Below are positions 1-6,120 of a DNA stretch of 10,549 nucleotides, in pieces. Below the pieces are notes generated by a model. It searched no databases, was not told the DNA's origin, and worked only from the letters and a program-made list of their open reading frames with translations. Numbering within the stretch: the first letter of the stretch is position 1; every line of letters starts with the position of its first letter. The DNA comes from JANNFX01 sp031380225. GTDB lineage: Bacteria > Pseudomonadota > Alphaproteobacteria > Rhizobiales > Hyphomicrobiaceae. Position numbers and translations under genes: made by a program. The stretch covers positions 1 to 10,549 of the forward strand of contig JANNFX010000086.1 in the NCBI GenBank assembly GCA_031380225.1. The letters are read 5' to 3'.

Positions 1-741
1 GGAGGCGGCGGAGACCGTCCGTTCCGTGCCGGTGGTGGTGATCGCCCGAATCGTGGCGGTGGCGGCGATCGTCCTGAGCGTGCCGGTGGCGACCGTCCGA
101 ACCAGTTTGATGGACCGCGGTCACGTGGCCCCCGCCGCGAAGGCGGCAGTTTCAGCAAACCACGCGAAGGCGGCGGCTTTAACAAGCCTCGCGAAGGCGG
201 CGACTTTAACAAAAACCGCGAAGGCGGCGATTACGGCAAGCGTCCGTTTGGCGCCAAGCCAGCATGGAACAAAGACCGCAAACCCTTTGATCGTGGCGAT
301 CGCAACGATCGAGGCACTGAAGCGGCTGGCCGGAGCGACGAGCGCAAACCGCGCGGCGAATTCCGGAAGCCTTTCGATGGGCCACGTTCGAATGATCGCC
401 CACAAGGCGAACGCACATTCCGTCGCGATGACGACCGCCGCGATGGTCCGAAAAAGCCCTGGAGCAATCGCGAAGGTGGCGCGCCGCGCAGTGATCGTGG
501 TGGTGATCGCAGCGAGCGCCCTCAGCGTTCGTTCGAGCGCCGTCCCGATAGCCGCGGCCCAGAAAGCCGTGGTCCCGACAGCCGTCCCCGCGAAGGTGGC
601 TTTAAGCCGGAACGCCGCGAAGGTGGTCAGAAACCAGAACGCTGCGAAGGCGGCTTCAATGGCGGCTATAAGAGCGCTGGCTTTAAGGGCAAGCCAGGCG
701 GCGAAGGCCGTCTCTCACGCCCACGCGCTGCTAAGGACTAA
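1..741 (+). CDS. C-terminal Arg/Gly/Asp-rich tail of a probable RNA-binding protein (5' end outside window)
   Basis: Frame 1 is open from the first base to TAA at 739-741, giving 246 residues with no start in the window. The product is low-complexity and very basic: four GGDRP-type motifs in the first 40 residues, then an exact 9-residue repeat beginning REGG at residues 46-81, then RGG, RPDSRGP and REGG motifs to the end. Hydrophobic residues are almost absent, so the tail is probably disordered and nucleic-acid binding. Such tails are typical of alphaproteobacterial RsuA/RluB-type pseudouridine synthases and also occur on DEAD-box RNA helicases. The catalytic domain would lie upstream, so I cannot choose between them; the synthase is my leading guess. 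An ATG-started frame overlapping the same DNA encodes Ala/Val-rich sequence and looks like a shadow. A strong hairpin follows the stop codon. Confidence 0.72.
   Translation, partial: GGGGDRPFRAGGGDRPNRGGGGDRPERAGGDRPNQFDGPRSRGPRREGGSFSKPREGGGFNKPREGGDFNKNREGGDYGKRPFGAKPAWNKDRKPFDRGDRNDRGTEAAGRSDERKPRGEFRKPFDGPRSNDRPQGERTFRRDDDRRDGPKKPWSNREGGAPRSDRGGDRSERPQRSFERRPDSRGPESRGPDSRPREGGFKPERREGGQKPERCEGGFNGGYKSAGFKGKPGGEGRLSRPRAAKD
136..243 (+). repeat. Four tandem 27-bp units coding for a 9-residue REGG repeat
   Basis: The word CGCGAAGG recurs at 136, 163, 190 and 217, exactly 27 bases apart and in the reading frame. The units encode REGGSFSKP, REGGGFNKP, REGGDFNKN and REGGDYGKR. Further isolated copies of the word occur near 470, 589 and 616. 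The array probably expands and contracts by slippage or recombination without breaking the frame. Confidence 0.85.
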
Positions 742-769
742 GCATCGATTGAGTTGAGCGTTAACTGCG

Positions 770-804
770 AACAGCGGCATGGTCTCATCTGACCTGCCGC
801 TGTT
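770..804 (+). terminator. Strong hairpin after the RG-rich gene, probable intrinsic terminator
   Basis: The arms AACAGCGGCA (770-779) and TGCCGCTGTT (795-804) are perfect complements. Inside them GGTC (781-784) pairs with GACC (791-794), leaving a six-base loop and one bulged T. The hairpin lies 28 bases after the stop codon. The following U tract is short and interrupted (TTTCAATTT), so termination may be partial. It separates the first gene from the DUF2948-hisD block. Confidence 0.65.
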
Positions 805-866
805 TCAATTTGAGCGTTGTACGGGCGGCAGTTGCGCGCCGCGCCGGTGGCCGCTAATGACTGATC

Positions 867-1334
867 ATGTCCATGACACCCTTAAAACTCCTAGCGCTCG
901 ATAACGAAGACTTGGCGGTGATGTCGGTTCACCTGCAGGACGCCGTCGTGCGCGTTGCCGATATGACCTATTTAAAGACAGAGCGCCGCTTCGCCGCGGT
1001 TGCCAATCGCTTCGATTGGAGCTCGGTTAAGACAGCCTCAGCCGCCAAGGCCGAAGCCATCCGCTGCCGTTCTGGCCTGCGCTTTGAGCGGGTCAATAGC
1101 GCCAGGGTATCCAATCTTGACCCCAAATCGAAAGACGCCGTCTTATCGCTTTTGGCAGTTAGCTTTGACCAATCCGCAGCAGACGGCCCCGAGGGAATAG
1201 TCACGTTGCACTTTTCGGGCGGCGCGGCTATTCGCCTGACAGTTGACTGCATCGAAGCCGAACTGAAAGACTTGGGCGCGGCGTGGACGACCAACAAAAT
1301 TCCAAACCACGGCGACGAACCAGCCGACTCGTAG
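867..1334 (+). CDS. DUF2948 family protein, function unknown
   Basis: The product is 155 residues and matches my memory of the alphaproteobacterial DUF2948 family. Recognisable parts are the opening LKLLALDNEDLAVMSVHLQD, the stretch VADMTYLKTERRFAAVANRF, the segment around LRFERV, and the C-terminal block running from LHFSGGAAIRL to DLGAAW. There is no signal peptide or membrane segment, so it should be cytoplasmic. The start is ATG 867, with a second ATG two codons on (873); an in-frame TGA at 858 limits any upstream extension. No clear Shine-Dalgarno is visible. The gene lies directly upstream of hisD, its usual place in alphaproteobacteria, where murA often precedes it; here an RG-rich gene and a hairpin precede it instead. 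No biochemical role is known to me. Confidence 0.88.
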   Translation: MSMTPLKLLALDNEDLAVMSVHLQDAVVRVADMTYLKTERRFAAVANRFDWSSVKTASAAKAEAIRCRSGLRFERVNSARVSNLDPKSKDAVLSLLAVSFDQSAADGPEGIVTLHFSGGAAIRLTVDCIEAELKDLGAAWTTNKIPNHGDEPADS

Positions 1335-1413
1335 ACGGCGGTTCCGGGACAATTGAACCAGCCGCACGCACCACTCGATAACAAGGACGGGCAATAAGCC
1401 CAACGTTTAGCCA

Positions 1414-2727
1414 ATGCCGAAAACGCTGCTGACGACCGACGCCGGATTTGAAAAAGCCTTCACGGCGCTGCTCGCGGAAAAACGCGAAGTGTCAGAAGAT
1501 GTCGATACGGCCGTGCGTGGCATTATCTCAGAGGTGCGAAAAGGTGGCGACAAAGCCCTGATCGCACTGTCGCAAAAATTCGACAATATTGATCTTGCTA
1601 AAACCGGGATCCGCGTCACCGCGGGTGAAGTTGCTGCGGCCGTCAAACAGTGTTCGAAAGAAGCGCTTGACGCGCTGTCATTCGCTCGCGACCGCATCGC
1701 GTCCCACCACCAGCGCCAGTTGCCGAAGGATGACCGTTACACCGATGCCTCAGGCGTCGAACTAGGCGACCGGTGGACGGCGGTTGAATCAGCCGGCCTC
1801 TATGTCCCCGGTGGACTGGCGTCATATCCAAGTTCGGTTTTGATGAATGCGGTGCCGGCCCAGGTCGCGGGCGTGCCGCGTGTCGTCATGGTCGTGCCGT
1901 CGCCGCGTGGTGACTTGAACCCGCTGGTTTTGGCAGCTGCAAAGCTTGCAGGCGTCGAAGAGATTTATCGCGTCGGCGGTGCACAAGCGATTGCAGCTTT
2001 GGCCTATGGGACCGAGACCATTAAAGCCGTCGTCAAGATCGCCGGCCCCGGCAATGCCTATGTGGCCGCCGCCAAACGGCAGGTTTTCGGCGTCGTTGGC
2101 ATAGACTCGATTGCGGGCCCGTCCGAAGTGCTGGTCATCGCCGACGCCAACAACAATCCGGAGTGGATCGCATCCGATCTCTTGGCGCAAGCCGAACATG
2201 ATACCGCTGCCCAATCGATCCTGATTACCGACAACGCAAAATTCGCCCGCGCTGTCGAAGCGGCGGTTTCTCGCCAACTGCGAACCATGCCGCGTGCTAA
2301 CATTGCCGGCGCCAGTTGGAATGAATTTGGCGCCATGATTGTGGTGAAGTCGCTCGATGAAGCTCCGGCACTCGCCGACCGCATCGCGGCCGAACATCTC
2401 GAAATCGCAACCGCTGATCCTGAAGCGCTGGCCGGGAAAATCCGCAATGCCGGCGCGATTTTCATTGGCGCCCACACGCCGGAAGTCATCGGCGACTATG
2501 TGGCGGGTTCCAATCATGTGCTGCCAACGGCGCGCAGTTCACGCTTTTCATCGGGCCTCGGCGTGCTCGATTTCATGAAGCGAACATCGCTGCTAAAGCT
2601 CGATGCCGCAGCCTTGGCGCGCCTCGCGCCCGCAGCTATGACGCTGGCACGCTCAGAAGGTCTTGAAGGCCATCGTGCATCCGTTGAGATCCGGCTGGCA
2701 CCGTCTTCCGATTTGAAAAAGTCATAG
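1414..2727 (+). CDS. hisD: Histidinol dehydrogenase
   Basis: HisD catalyses the last two steps of histidine synthesis: NAD-dependent oxidation of L-histidinol to histidinal and then to histidine, in the cytoplasm as a zinc-dependent homodimer. The product is 437 residues (434 in E. coli) and nearly collinear with it. Visible zinc-ligand equivalents are Gln259 and His262 (in LLAQAEHD), Asp361 (in IGDYVAGSNHVLPT) and His420 (in EGLEGH). The catalytic Glu-His pair is Glu327-His328 in AAEHLEIA. The motifs VPGGLASYPSSVLMN, KIAGPGNAYVAAAK and GPSEVLVIAD are also typical. ATG 1414 is the only reasonable start, because an in-frame TAG lies two codons upstream at 1408-1410. The gap to the next gene is 11 bases, suggesting cotranscription. 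All expected active-site residues are present. Confidence 0.98.
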   Translation: MPKTLLTTDAGFEKAFTALLAEKREVSEDVDTAVRGIISEVRKGGDKALIALSQKFDNIDLAKTGIRVTAGEVAAAVKQCSKEALDALSFARDRIASHHQRQLPKDDRYTDASGVELGDRWTAVESAGLYVPGGLASYPSSVLMNAVPAQVAGVPRVVMVVPSPRGDLNPLVLAAAKLAGVEEIYRVGGAQAIAALAYGTETIKAVVKIAGPGNAYVAAAKRQVFGVVGIDSIAGPSEVLVIADANNNPEWIASDLLAQAEHDTAAQSILITDNAKFARAVEAAVSRQLRTMPRANIAGASWNEFGAMIVVKSLDEAPALADRIAAEHLEIATADPEALAGKIRNAGAIFIGAHTPEVIGDYVAGSNHVLPTARSSRFSSGLGVLDFMKRTSLLKLDAAALARLAPAAMTLARSEGLEGHRASVEIRLAPSSDLKKS

Positions 2728-2738
2728 GGTCATTGGCC

Positions 2739-3239
2739 ATGACGACTGAACCCGCTGATAATTCCAACGTGAGCCGCAACCGGCTGATCGGCATAACGCT
2801 CGATTCGGGCTCGATCGCGCGCGGATTGAAACAGATTGAACACGAACGCGAAGTCGCGATCTACGATCTGATGGACGGCAATTCATTCGCCCTCGATGGC
2901 GTCGATGGCGGGCCCTACCATCTTTGCATCGGGGTGACTGATGACAAGCTTGCGTTGGCAGTCAGCAACGAGGCGCAGGATCCGGTTGCCACTCATCATC
3001 TGCCGCTGATGCCGTTCCGGCGCATCATGAAAGACTATTTCCTGGTGCTCGACAGCTATTACCAAGCCATCCGAACCGCGCCGCCGTCGAAGATCGAGGC
3101 CATCGATATAGGCCGCCGCGGCCTGCACGACGAGGGCAGCCAATTGTTGATGGACCGTCTGGTTGGCAAAATCACCGTCGATTTCGAAACCGCACGCCGG
3201 TTGTTCACGCTGATCTCAGCGCTGCATTGGAAGGGCTAG
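2739..3239 (+). CDS. UPF0262 family protein, function unknown
   Basis: The product is 166 residues and fits the alphaproteobacterial UPF0262 family. Diagnostic stretches are IEHEREVAIYDL near residue 33, the segment from PFRRIMKDYF to DSYYQAIRTA near 92-114, IEAIDIGRRGLHDEGSQLLM near 119-138, and the ending ARRLFTLISALHWKG. No signal peptide or membrane helix is seen. A TTG at 2733 would add two residues, but the AGGG at 2726-2729 lies about nine bases before ATG 2739 and too close to the TTG, so ATG 2739 is preferred. It starts 11 bases after hisD and ends 4 bases before the phosphatase gene, consistent with one operon. The family has no established function that I know of. Confidence 0.9.
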   Translation: MTTEPADNSNVSRNRLIGITLDSGSIARGLKQIEHEREVAIYDLMDGNSFALDGVDGGPYHLCIGVTDDKLALAVSNEAQDPVATHHLPLMPFRRIMKDYFLVLDSYYQAIRTAPPSKIEAIDIGRRGLHDEGSQLLMDRLVGKITVDFETARRLFTLISALHWKG

Positions 3240-3243
3240 CCGT

Positions 3244-3696
3244 GTGCCGCACGAGCTGCCAGGTTCGGTCCTATTCGCATGCACGATGAATGCCGTGCGC
3301 AGCCCGATGGCGGCCGGGATGTTGCGGCATTTGTCTGGCGGCATGATCCGCGTTGAATCATCTGGCGTGCGCGCCGGTCTGATGGACCCGTTTGCCGCCG
3401 CGGTGATGGATGAAATTGGCATCGATATTTCGGACCACGAGCCGCGCACGTTTCGCGAAATCGGCGACACCACATTTGATCTGATCGTGACGCTGTCTCC
3501 CGAAGCGCATCACCACGCGCTTGAGCTGACGCGCATCATGGCGGCCAAGGTCGAGTATTGGCCAACCTACGATGCGACCGTGATGTCGACGGAAATCTCG
3601 AGGCAACTTGCCGCCGCCCAATACCGCCGCGTTTGCAACGAACTTTTTCAACGCATCAAAGCGCGCTTCGGCTCTCAAAGCCGCGACGTGGCATAG
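3244..3696 (+). CDS. Low-molecular-weight protein-tyrosine-phosphatase-like protein (ArsC/Wzb fold)
   Basis: The product is 150 residues. The phosphatase P-loop CX5RS is seen as Cys13-TMNAV-Arg19-Ser20 directly after the first beta strand (SVLFA), the position typical of low-molecular-weight phosphatases and thioredoxin-coupled arsenate reductases. Asp110 in WPTYDAT is the candidate general acid, although the usual DP dipeptide is DA here. Cys13 would form the phospho-enzyme intermediate; the substrate is unknown and arsenate reduction cannot be excluded. The start is GTG 3244, with AAGGG at 3231-3235 well placed eight bases upstream. It follows UPF0262 by four bases and is the last gene of the hisD block. 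In many alphaproteobacteria infA comes next, but not here. Confidence 0.85.
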   Translation: MPHELPGSVLFACTMNAVRSPMAAGMLRHLSGGMIRVESSGVRAGLMDPFAAAVMDEIGIDISDHEPRTFREIGDTTFDLIVTLSPEAHHHALELTRIMAAKVEYWPTYDATVMSTEISRQLAAAQYRRVCNELFQRIKARFGSQSRDVA

Positions 3697-3745
3697 AGGC
3701 GGGCAAAGCCGCAGTGTTCAAGCTAACTGCACTTATTTCGCGATA

Positions 3746-3799
3746 GCGGGTTACGTCGCCTGATGCTCGCGCATGATGCGCCTTTAACCCGCCCTACGG
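3746..3799. repeat. TTACG...TAA-type dispersed palindrome, copy 1
   Basis: The arms GCGGGTTA (3746-3753) and TAACCCGC (3785-3792) are perfect complements, and the element ends CCTACGG. The right end, GCGCCTTTAA followed by CCCTACGGA, recurs almost exactly at the 6061 copy. Confidence 0.7.
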
Positions 3800-3806
3800 A
3801 CGCCGA

Positions 3807-3830
3807 CGTAGGTTGGATAAAGCGTGGGCG
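3807..3830. repeat. Inverted partial copy of the TTACG...TAA repeat
   Basis: CGTAGG (3807-3812) pairs with CCTACG (3793-3798) at the end of copy 1. It continues as TTGGATAAAGCG, resembling the reverse complement of the right end of copies 1 and 2. The two units are therefore head to head. Confidence 0.5.
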
Positions 3831-3913
3831 AGTTCCGGCAAAGCCTACCAATTGATGCGCTGTGACAGTTCTCGTTCCACAAAATAAAAAGGTCAAGTTT
3901 GTCTCTCAAGTCT

Positions 3914-3988
3914 CGTCATCCCCGCGCAAGCCCGATATTTCAGTTCAAATTTAAGCTTGCGCGGATCCCGCCATCCGGCGGGATGACG
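3914..3988. repeat. CGTCATCCC-type dispersed palindrome, full copy
   Basis: Outer ends CGTCATCCC (3914-3922) and GGGATGACG (3980-3988) are perfect complements. An internal pair, CCGCGCAAGC (3922-3931) and GCTTGCGCGG (3955-3964), is also perfect. An extra CCGCCATCCGGCGG palindrome lies just inside the right end. This is a familiar intergenic element type in alphaproteobacteria. Confidence 0.75.
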
Positions 3989-4044
3989 ATCCTTGGGTGT
4001 ATCGAATGTCTGTGACAGAACACTAGTTAGTGTGCTGATGCTTG

Positions 4045-4079
4045 TCTGGGTCCCAGCCTTCGTGTTCGCCGGGATGACG
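4045..4079. repeat. Partial CGTCATCCC-type element
   Basis: TCTGGGTCCCAG is followed by CGCCGGGATGACG, the usual right end of this family. The left end is missing, so it looks like a decayed half copy. Confidence 0.5.
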
Positions 4080-4162
4080 ATAATATTTGAGATCATTGCG
4101 GATGCTCGACTGCTGCAGCAGCTCGAAATGCCGAGGCCCGCCCGTTAAAGGGAGCGAAGCCG

Positions 4163-4263
4163 GCAAAGCACGCGAAGTGACAAATCTTCCAAGTCATACC
4201 GGCGCGCCAAAGTTTTGACACTTCCATTTCTAGATGGCGCGCCGGTATCGTTCTTCGCTTTGC
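4163..4263. repeat. Large nested inverted repeat with perfect 14-bp core arms
   Basis: ATACCGGCGCGCCA (4196-4209) is the exact reverse complement of TGGCGCGCCGGTAT (4235-4248), with a 25-base loop. Further out, GCGAAG (4172-4177) pairs with CTTCGC (4253-4258) and GCAAA (4163-4167) with TTTGC (4259-4263), with a four-base bulge on the left. No U tract follows on either strand, so it is not an obvious intrinsic terminator. The 9-mer CTTCCAAGT occurs at 4186 and again at 4295. Confidence 0.65.
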
Positions 4264-4372
4264 GCGCGGCGACACGCGTTCCCCCGCAAGGGGACTTCCA
4301 AGTGGTCGCGCGAGCCGGCCGCCGCGCGCCGCCAGCCTCGAGGCGGGTTAAAACTTTTGACCGCTGGTATCA

Positions 4373-5392
4373 CTACATCGCCAATTCAAGCGGCAATGTC
4401 GCCGGCGACCTGGCTTCATAGCCTTGCGCGATCAGGCGGCCTAGGCTCGCATCGGCGACCATCACAATGCGCGTGTTGGGATTGAGCATCGGCGGTTTGA
4501 GCCACGGGAACGTGACGTCGAATTCAGTCGCAACGGCGTGCATCAACCGCGCTCTTCCGGCACTATCGCTGCCGCGCGCAGTGCCACTCCAACCCGGCGA
4601 TTGCCAATGATTGGCGGCAACATTGGAGCCGTCATGAATTCGCGCTTCGGTCTCCGTGCGTTCGATGACGACAGTGTCGGTGGGCTTGACACCAGCCAGC
4701 GAAAAAATTGCCGGAGTTGAGATCGGCGTTTCGATCAGCATCATGCGGGCGTCGTCATAGGTCTTTGCGGTTTCAAAAACGTCGCGCAACAAATGCGCAG
4801 GCATCTGATGCGGCATGCCCCATACCCGGCGCCGGTTGGCGGCCCAGTCGAGATAAAATACACCGACCGGACTGCGCATCGGTGCCTGATTGAGCGCCCC
4901 CGAAAACCGGCCTTTTGCCGACGCCGTCAAAACGCCGGTGTATCCGGGCCAAGTCAGAGTGACGTAAGGACCAGACTTGCCGCCGACGCGCGCGGCAATC
5001 ACGTTGCGGCCGAGGCCAGCTGTTTTCCAGTCGAGGACACGGATCAGGCGCGCCGAAGTGCGGTCCGGTGACGGCGCTACGCGGCAAGTGCAGCCCCACT
5101 CGTAGTTGATCGAAAAGAAATACGCGCCCGGCCGGTCGAGTTTTTTGGCGACCGCGTTGATCTCAGTCAGATGGGCGTTGTCCCACTTTTCAAGCCAGCG
5201 CTTGGAGACATTATCAAGTTGCCGTAATGCCGCTCGCGGCACGCGCTTGGTCGCCAGATCGATCAGATGGTGCGCACGGTCTAAATGCGCGTCGAGCGTC
5301 TCGAGCGGAAAATTCGACGAGCAATCGAGGACCGGGATGGAGACGAGGGGCTGGGCCGCCTGCGGCTCAGCTTTTTTCGAAGTTACAAACAT
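4373..5392 (-). CDS. Acid ceramidase/NAAA-like cysteine Ntn-hydrolase
   Basis: The product is 339 residues with no evident signal peptide. It resembles acid ceramidase and N-acylethanolamine acid amidase, which hydrolyse N-acyl amide bonds after self-cleavage before a cysteine. Visible counterparts of human acid ceramidase features, from memory of that sequence, are: Cys101-Thr (the ICTS nucleophile), Arg118-x-x-Asp121 (the RNMDF Arg and Asp), WPGYTGVLTASAKGRFSGALN at 148-168 ([21 protein letters not shown]), YDDARMMLIETPISTPAIF at 212-230 and Asn261 in NHW (TNYDRW). Residues 1-100 would be the small subunit and 101-339 the large one. The substrate is unknown; N-acyl amides, bile-salt-like compounds or N-acyl homoserine lactones are possible. 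The gene stands alone. ATG 5392 has only a weak AGAG-like Shine-Dalgarno. Confidence 0.72.
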   Translation of the reverse strand: MFVTSKKAEPQAAQPLVSIPVLDCSSNFPLETLDAHLDRAHHLIDLATKRVPRAALRQLDNVSKRWLEKWDNAHLTEINAVAKKLDRPGAYFFSINYEWGCTCRVAPSPDRTSARLIRVLDWKTAGLGRNVIAARVGGKSGPYVTLTWPGYTGVLTASAKGRFSGALNQAPMRSPVGVFYLDWAANRRRVWGMPHQMPAHLLRDVFETAKTYDDARMMLIETPISTPAIFSLAGVKPTDTVVIERTETEARIHDGSNVAANHWQSPGWSGTARGSDSAGRARLMHAVATEFDVTFPWLKPPMLNPNTRIVMVADASLGRLIAQGYEARSPATLPLELAM

Positions 5393-5514
5393 TAATCAAT
5401 CTCTACATCTCGAATCTGAAGCGGGGCATAGATATGGTGGATCAAGAAGGCTAAAAATTGCGTAGTTGCGGCTTGGAATTGGTGAGGAGACCCATAAAAA
5501 TAGCTCACCCAAGA

Positions 5515-5550
5515 CCGTCATCCCGGCCCCGCAGGGCGAGAGGTGGGTTT
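5515..5550. repeat. Partial CGTCATCCC-type element
   Basis: CGTCATCCCGGC (5515-5526) matches the left end of this family. The nearby TTTAAATTTGAA (5538-5549) resembles the reverse complement of TTCAAATTTAAG in the loop of the 3914-3988 copy, suggesting relatedness beyond the ends. No matching right end is visible. Confidence 0.45.
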
Positions 5551-5596
5551 AAATTTGAAGTGCAACAGTTTCTCCAACACGATTTGTTATGCCCTG

Positions 5597-5869
5597 TCAT
5601 AGTTTTACGACGATACTTTGCTTGTTAGGCTTTTTACCATCTTGGAAAGTTTCATTTTTTATCCTTCTGCGCAGCATACGTGGAATCACAGGTCGCTCGC
5701 GCGCCGTTAACATCCTGGTCGTGGCATCAAGCTGAAAAACGTCCAGCCTCATTTTTAGTGATGCTGTGACGCTAAAATTCAAGTCACCAATTTGCTTTGG
5801 ACGCGAACGCCCGAGCGACATTTGAACCCACGCTAAATATAGCGAAGCTAGCCAGAGAATGCGTGCCAT
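5597..5869 (-). CDS. Doubtful small protein with a signal-peptide-like N-terminus
   Basis: From ATG 5869 the frame encodes 90 residues. MARILWLASLYLAWV looks like a short signal sequence or membrane anchor. It is followed by a basic region, RERPVIPRMLRRRIKNE, and the product ends SIVVKL. An upstream in-frame ATG at 5899 would lie inside the terminator hairpin. Third-position GC appears clearly lower than in neighbouring genes. It begins just after a terminator and has no visible promoter and only a weak ribosome-binding site. I do not recognise the product; it may be a horizontally acquired gene, a remnant or a chance open frame. Confidence 0.3.
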   Translation of the reverse strand: MARILWLASLYLAWVQMSLGRSRPKQIGDLNFSVTASLKMRLDVFQLDATTRMLTARERPVIPRMLRRRIKNETFQDGKKPNKQSIVVKL

Positions 5870-5881
5870 TTGATTGCCCAC

Positions 5882-5907
5882 AAAAAATGGCCCGCTCAAA
5901 GTGGGCC
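5882..5907 (-). terminator. Intrinsic terminator on the minus strand, probably for leuC
   Basis: Read on the minus strand, GGCCCACT, a TTG loop and AGCGGGCC form an 8-position stem with a single A-C mismatch. It is followed immediately by A and then six Ts (the A tract at 5882-5887 on the plus strand). It lies about 210 bases beyond the leuC stop codon, with no confident gene between. Confidence 0.75.
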
Positions 5908-5976
5908 GGTTAAAGTCGCGGCAGGATAAAGCGGGGGAAACTTAGTACGTGCGCTCAGGTGTTACCCGAGGGAGTT

Positions 5977-6057
5977 GTGGAAAAGTCAAAACCGGAAAGT
6001 TTTGAAGATGCTGACGACTTTCGGGCCGTGGTGGCCGACGCGGTAGCGTCGCTTTAA
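5977..6057 (+). CDS. Doubtful 26-residue small ORF
   Basis: GTG 5977 is preceded by GAGGGAG, a good Shine-Dalgarno match although close to the start. The frame runs to TAA at 6055-6057 and encodes an acidic peptide containing ESFEDADDFRAVVADAVASL. It lies antisense to the transcribed region between leuC and its terminator. I recognise no homologue; it may be chance. Confidence 0.18.
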   Translation: MEKSKPESFEDADDFRAVVADAVASL

Positions 6058-6060
6058 TTT

Positions 6061-6116
6061 GTGGATTACGGCACGTCATGCCGTCGGCATGCCGCGCCTT
6101 TAATCTACCCTACGGA
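6061..6116. repeat. TTACG...TAA-type dispersed palindrome, copy 2
   Basis: GTGGATTA (6061-6068) pairs with TAATCTAC (6101-6108) with one wobble. The right end, GCGCCTTTAATC followed by CCCTACGGA, closely matches copy 1 at 3746-3799. The centre carries an ATGCCG/CGGCAT hairpin. It ends five bases from the leuC stop codon. Confidence 0.65.
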
Positions 6117-6120
6117 TACA

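Larger units (their letters stand above)
3697..4372. other. 676-bp gene-free spacer filled with palindromic repeats
   Basis: No convincing coding frame is present; the short open frames on both strands look like read-through of repeats. From left to right it holds a weak 5-bp stem at 3711-3730, a TTACG...TAA-type palindrome (3746-3799) with an inverted partial copy (3807-3830), a CGTCATCCC-type palindrome (3914-3988), a short hairpin ACACTA/TAGTGT (4020-4033), a second partial CGTCATCCC element (4045-4079) and a large nested inverted repeat (4163-4263). The octamer TGTGACAG occurs on both sides of the 3914-3988 element. The phosphatase gene and the minus-strand hydrolase gene converge on this spacer. 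Confidence 0.7.
5393..6120. other. 728-bp spacer between the Ntn-hydrolase gene and leuC
   Basis: This stretch has no confident gene. It contains a partial CGTCATCCC repeat (about 5515-5550), a doubtful minus-strand ORF (5597-5869), a clear minus-strand terminator (5882-5907), a doubtful 26-codon plus-strand ORF (5977-6057) and a TTACG...TAA palindrome (6061-6116) touching the 3' end of leuC. The part from 5580 to 5880 is noticeably richer in A and T than the neighbouring genes. I see no convincing promoter for the hydrolase gene. Confidence 0.6.

Noticed and set aside
26..757. A 243-codon ATG-started frame with Ala/Val-rich product
   Set aside because: It overlaps the frame-1 RG-rich tail, which has coherent protein repeats with 27-bp spacing and ends just before a terminator. 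The Ala/Val-rich reading is what GC-rich Gly/Arg codons give when shifted by one base.
1389..1401. GGGC/GCCC hairpin just upstream of hisD considered as an attenuator
   Set aside because: The stem is only four base pairs, there is no histidine-rich leader peptide, and no U tract follows.
1822..2517. A 231-codon minus-strand frame inside hisD
   Set aside because: It lies wholly antisense to a fully motif-supported hisD and resembles no protein I know; long antisense frames are common in GC-rich genes.
3914..4079. Repeated palindromes considered as a CRISPR array
   Set aside because: There are no regularly spaced identical repeats with spacers of uniform length, only one full and one partial dispersed element, and no cas genes.
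4201..4352. Cluster of rare-cutter sites (two AscI, XbaI, MluI, XhoI) resembling a cloning polylinker
   Set aside because: Both AscI sites are the arms of a natural inverted repeat, and the others are expected by chance in GC-rich palindromic DNA; no vector sequence accompanies them.
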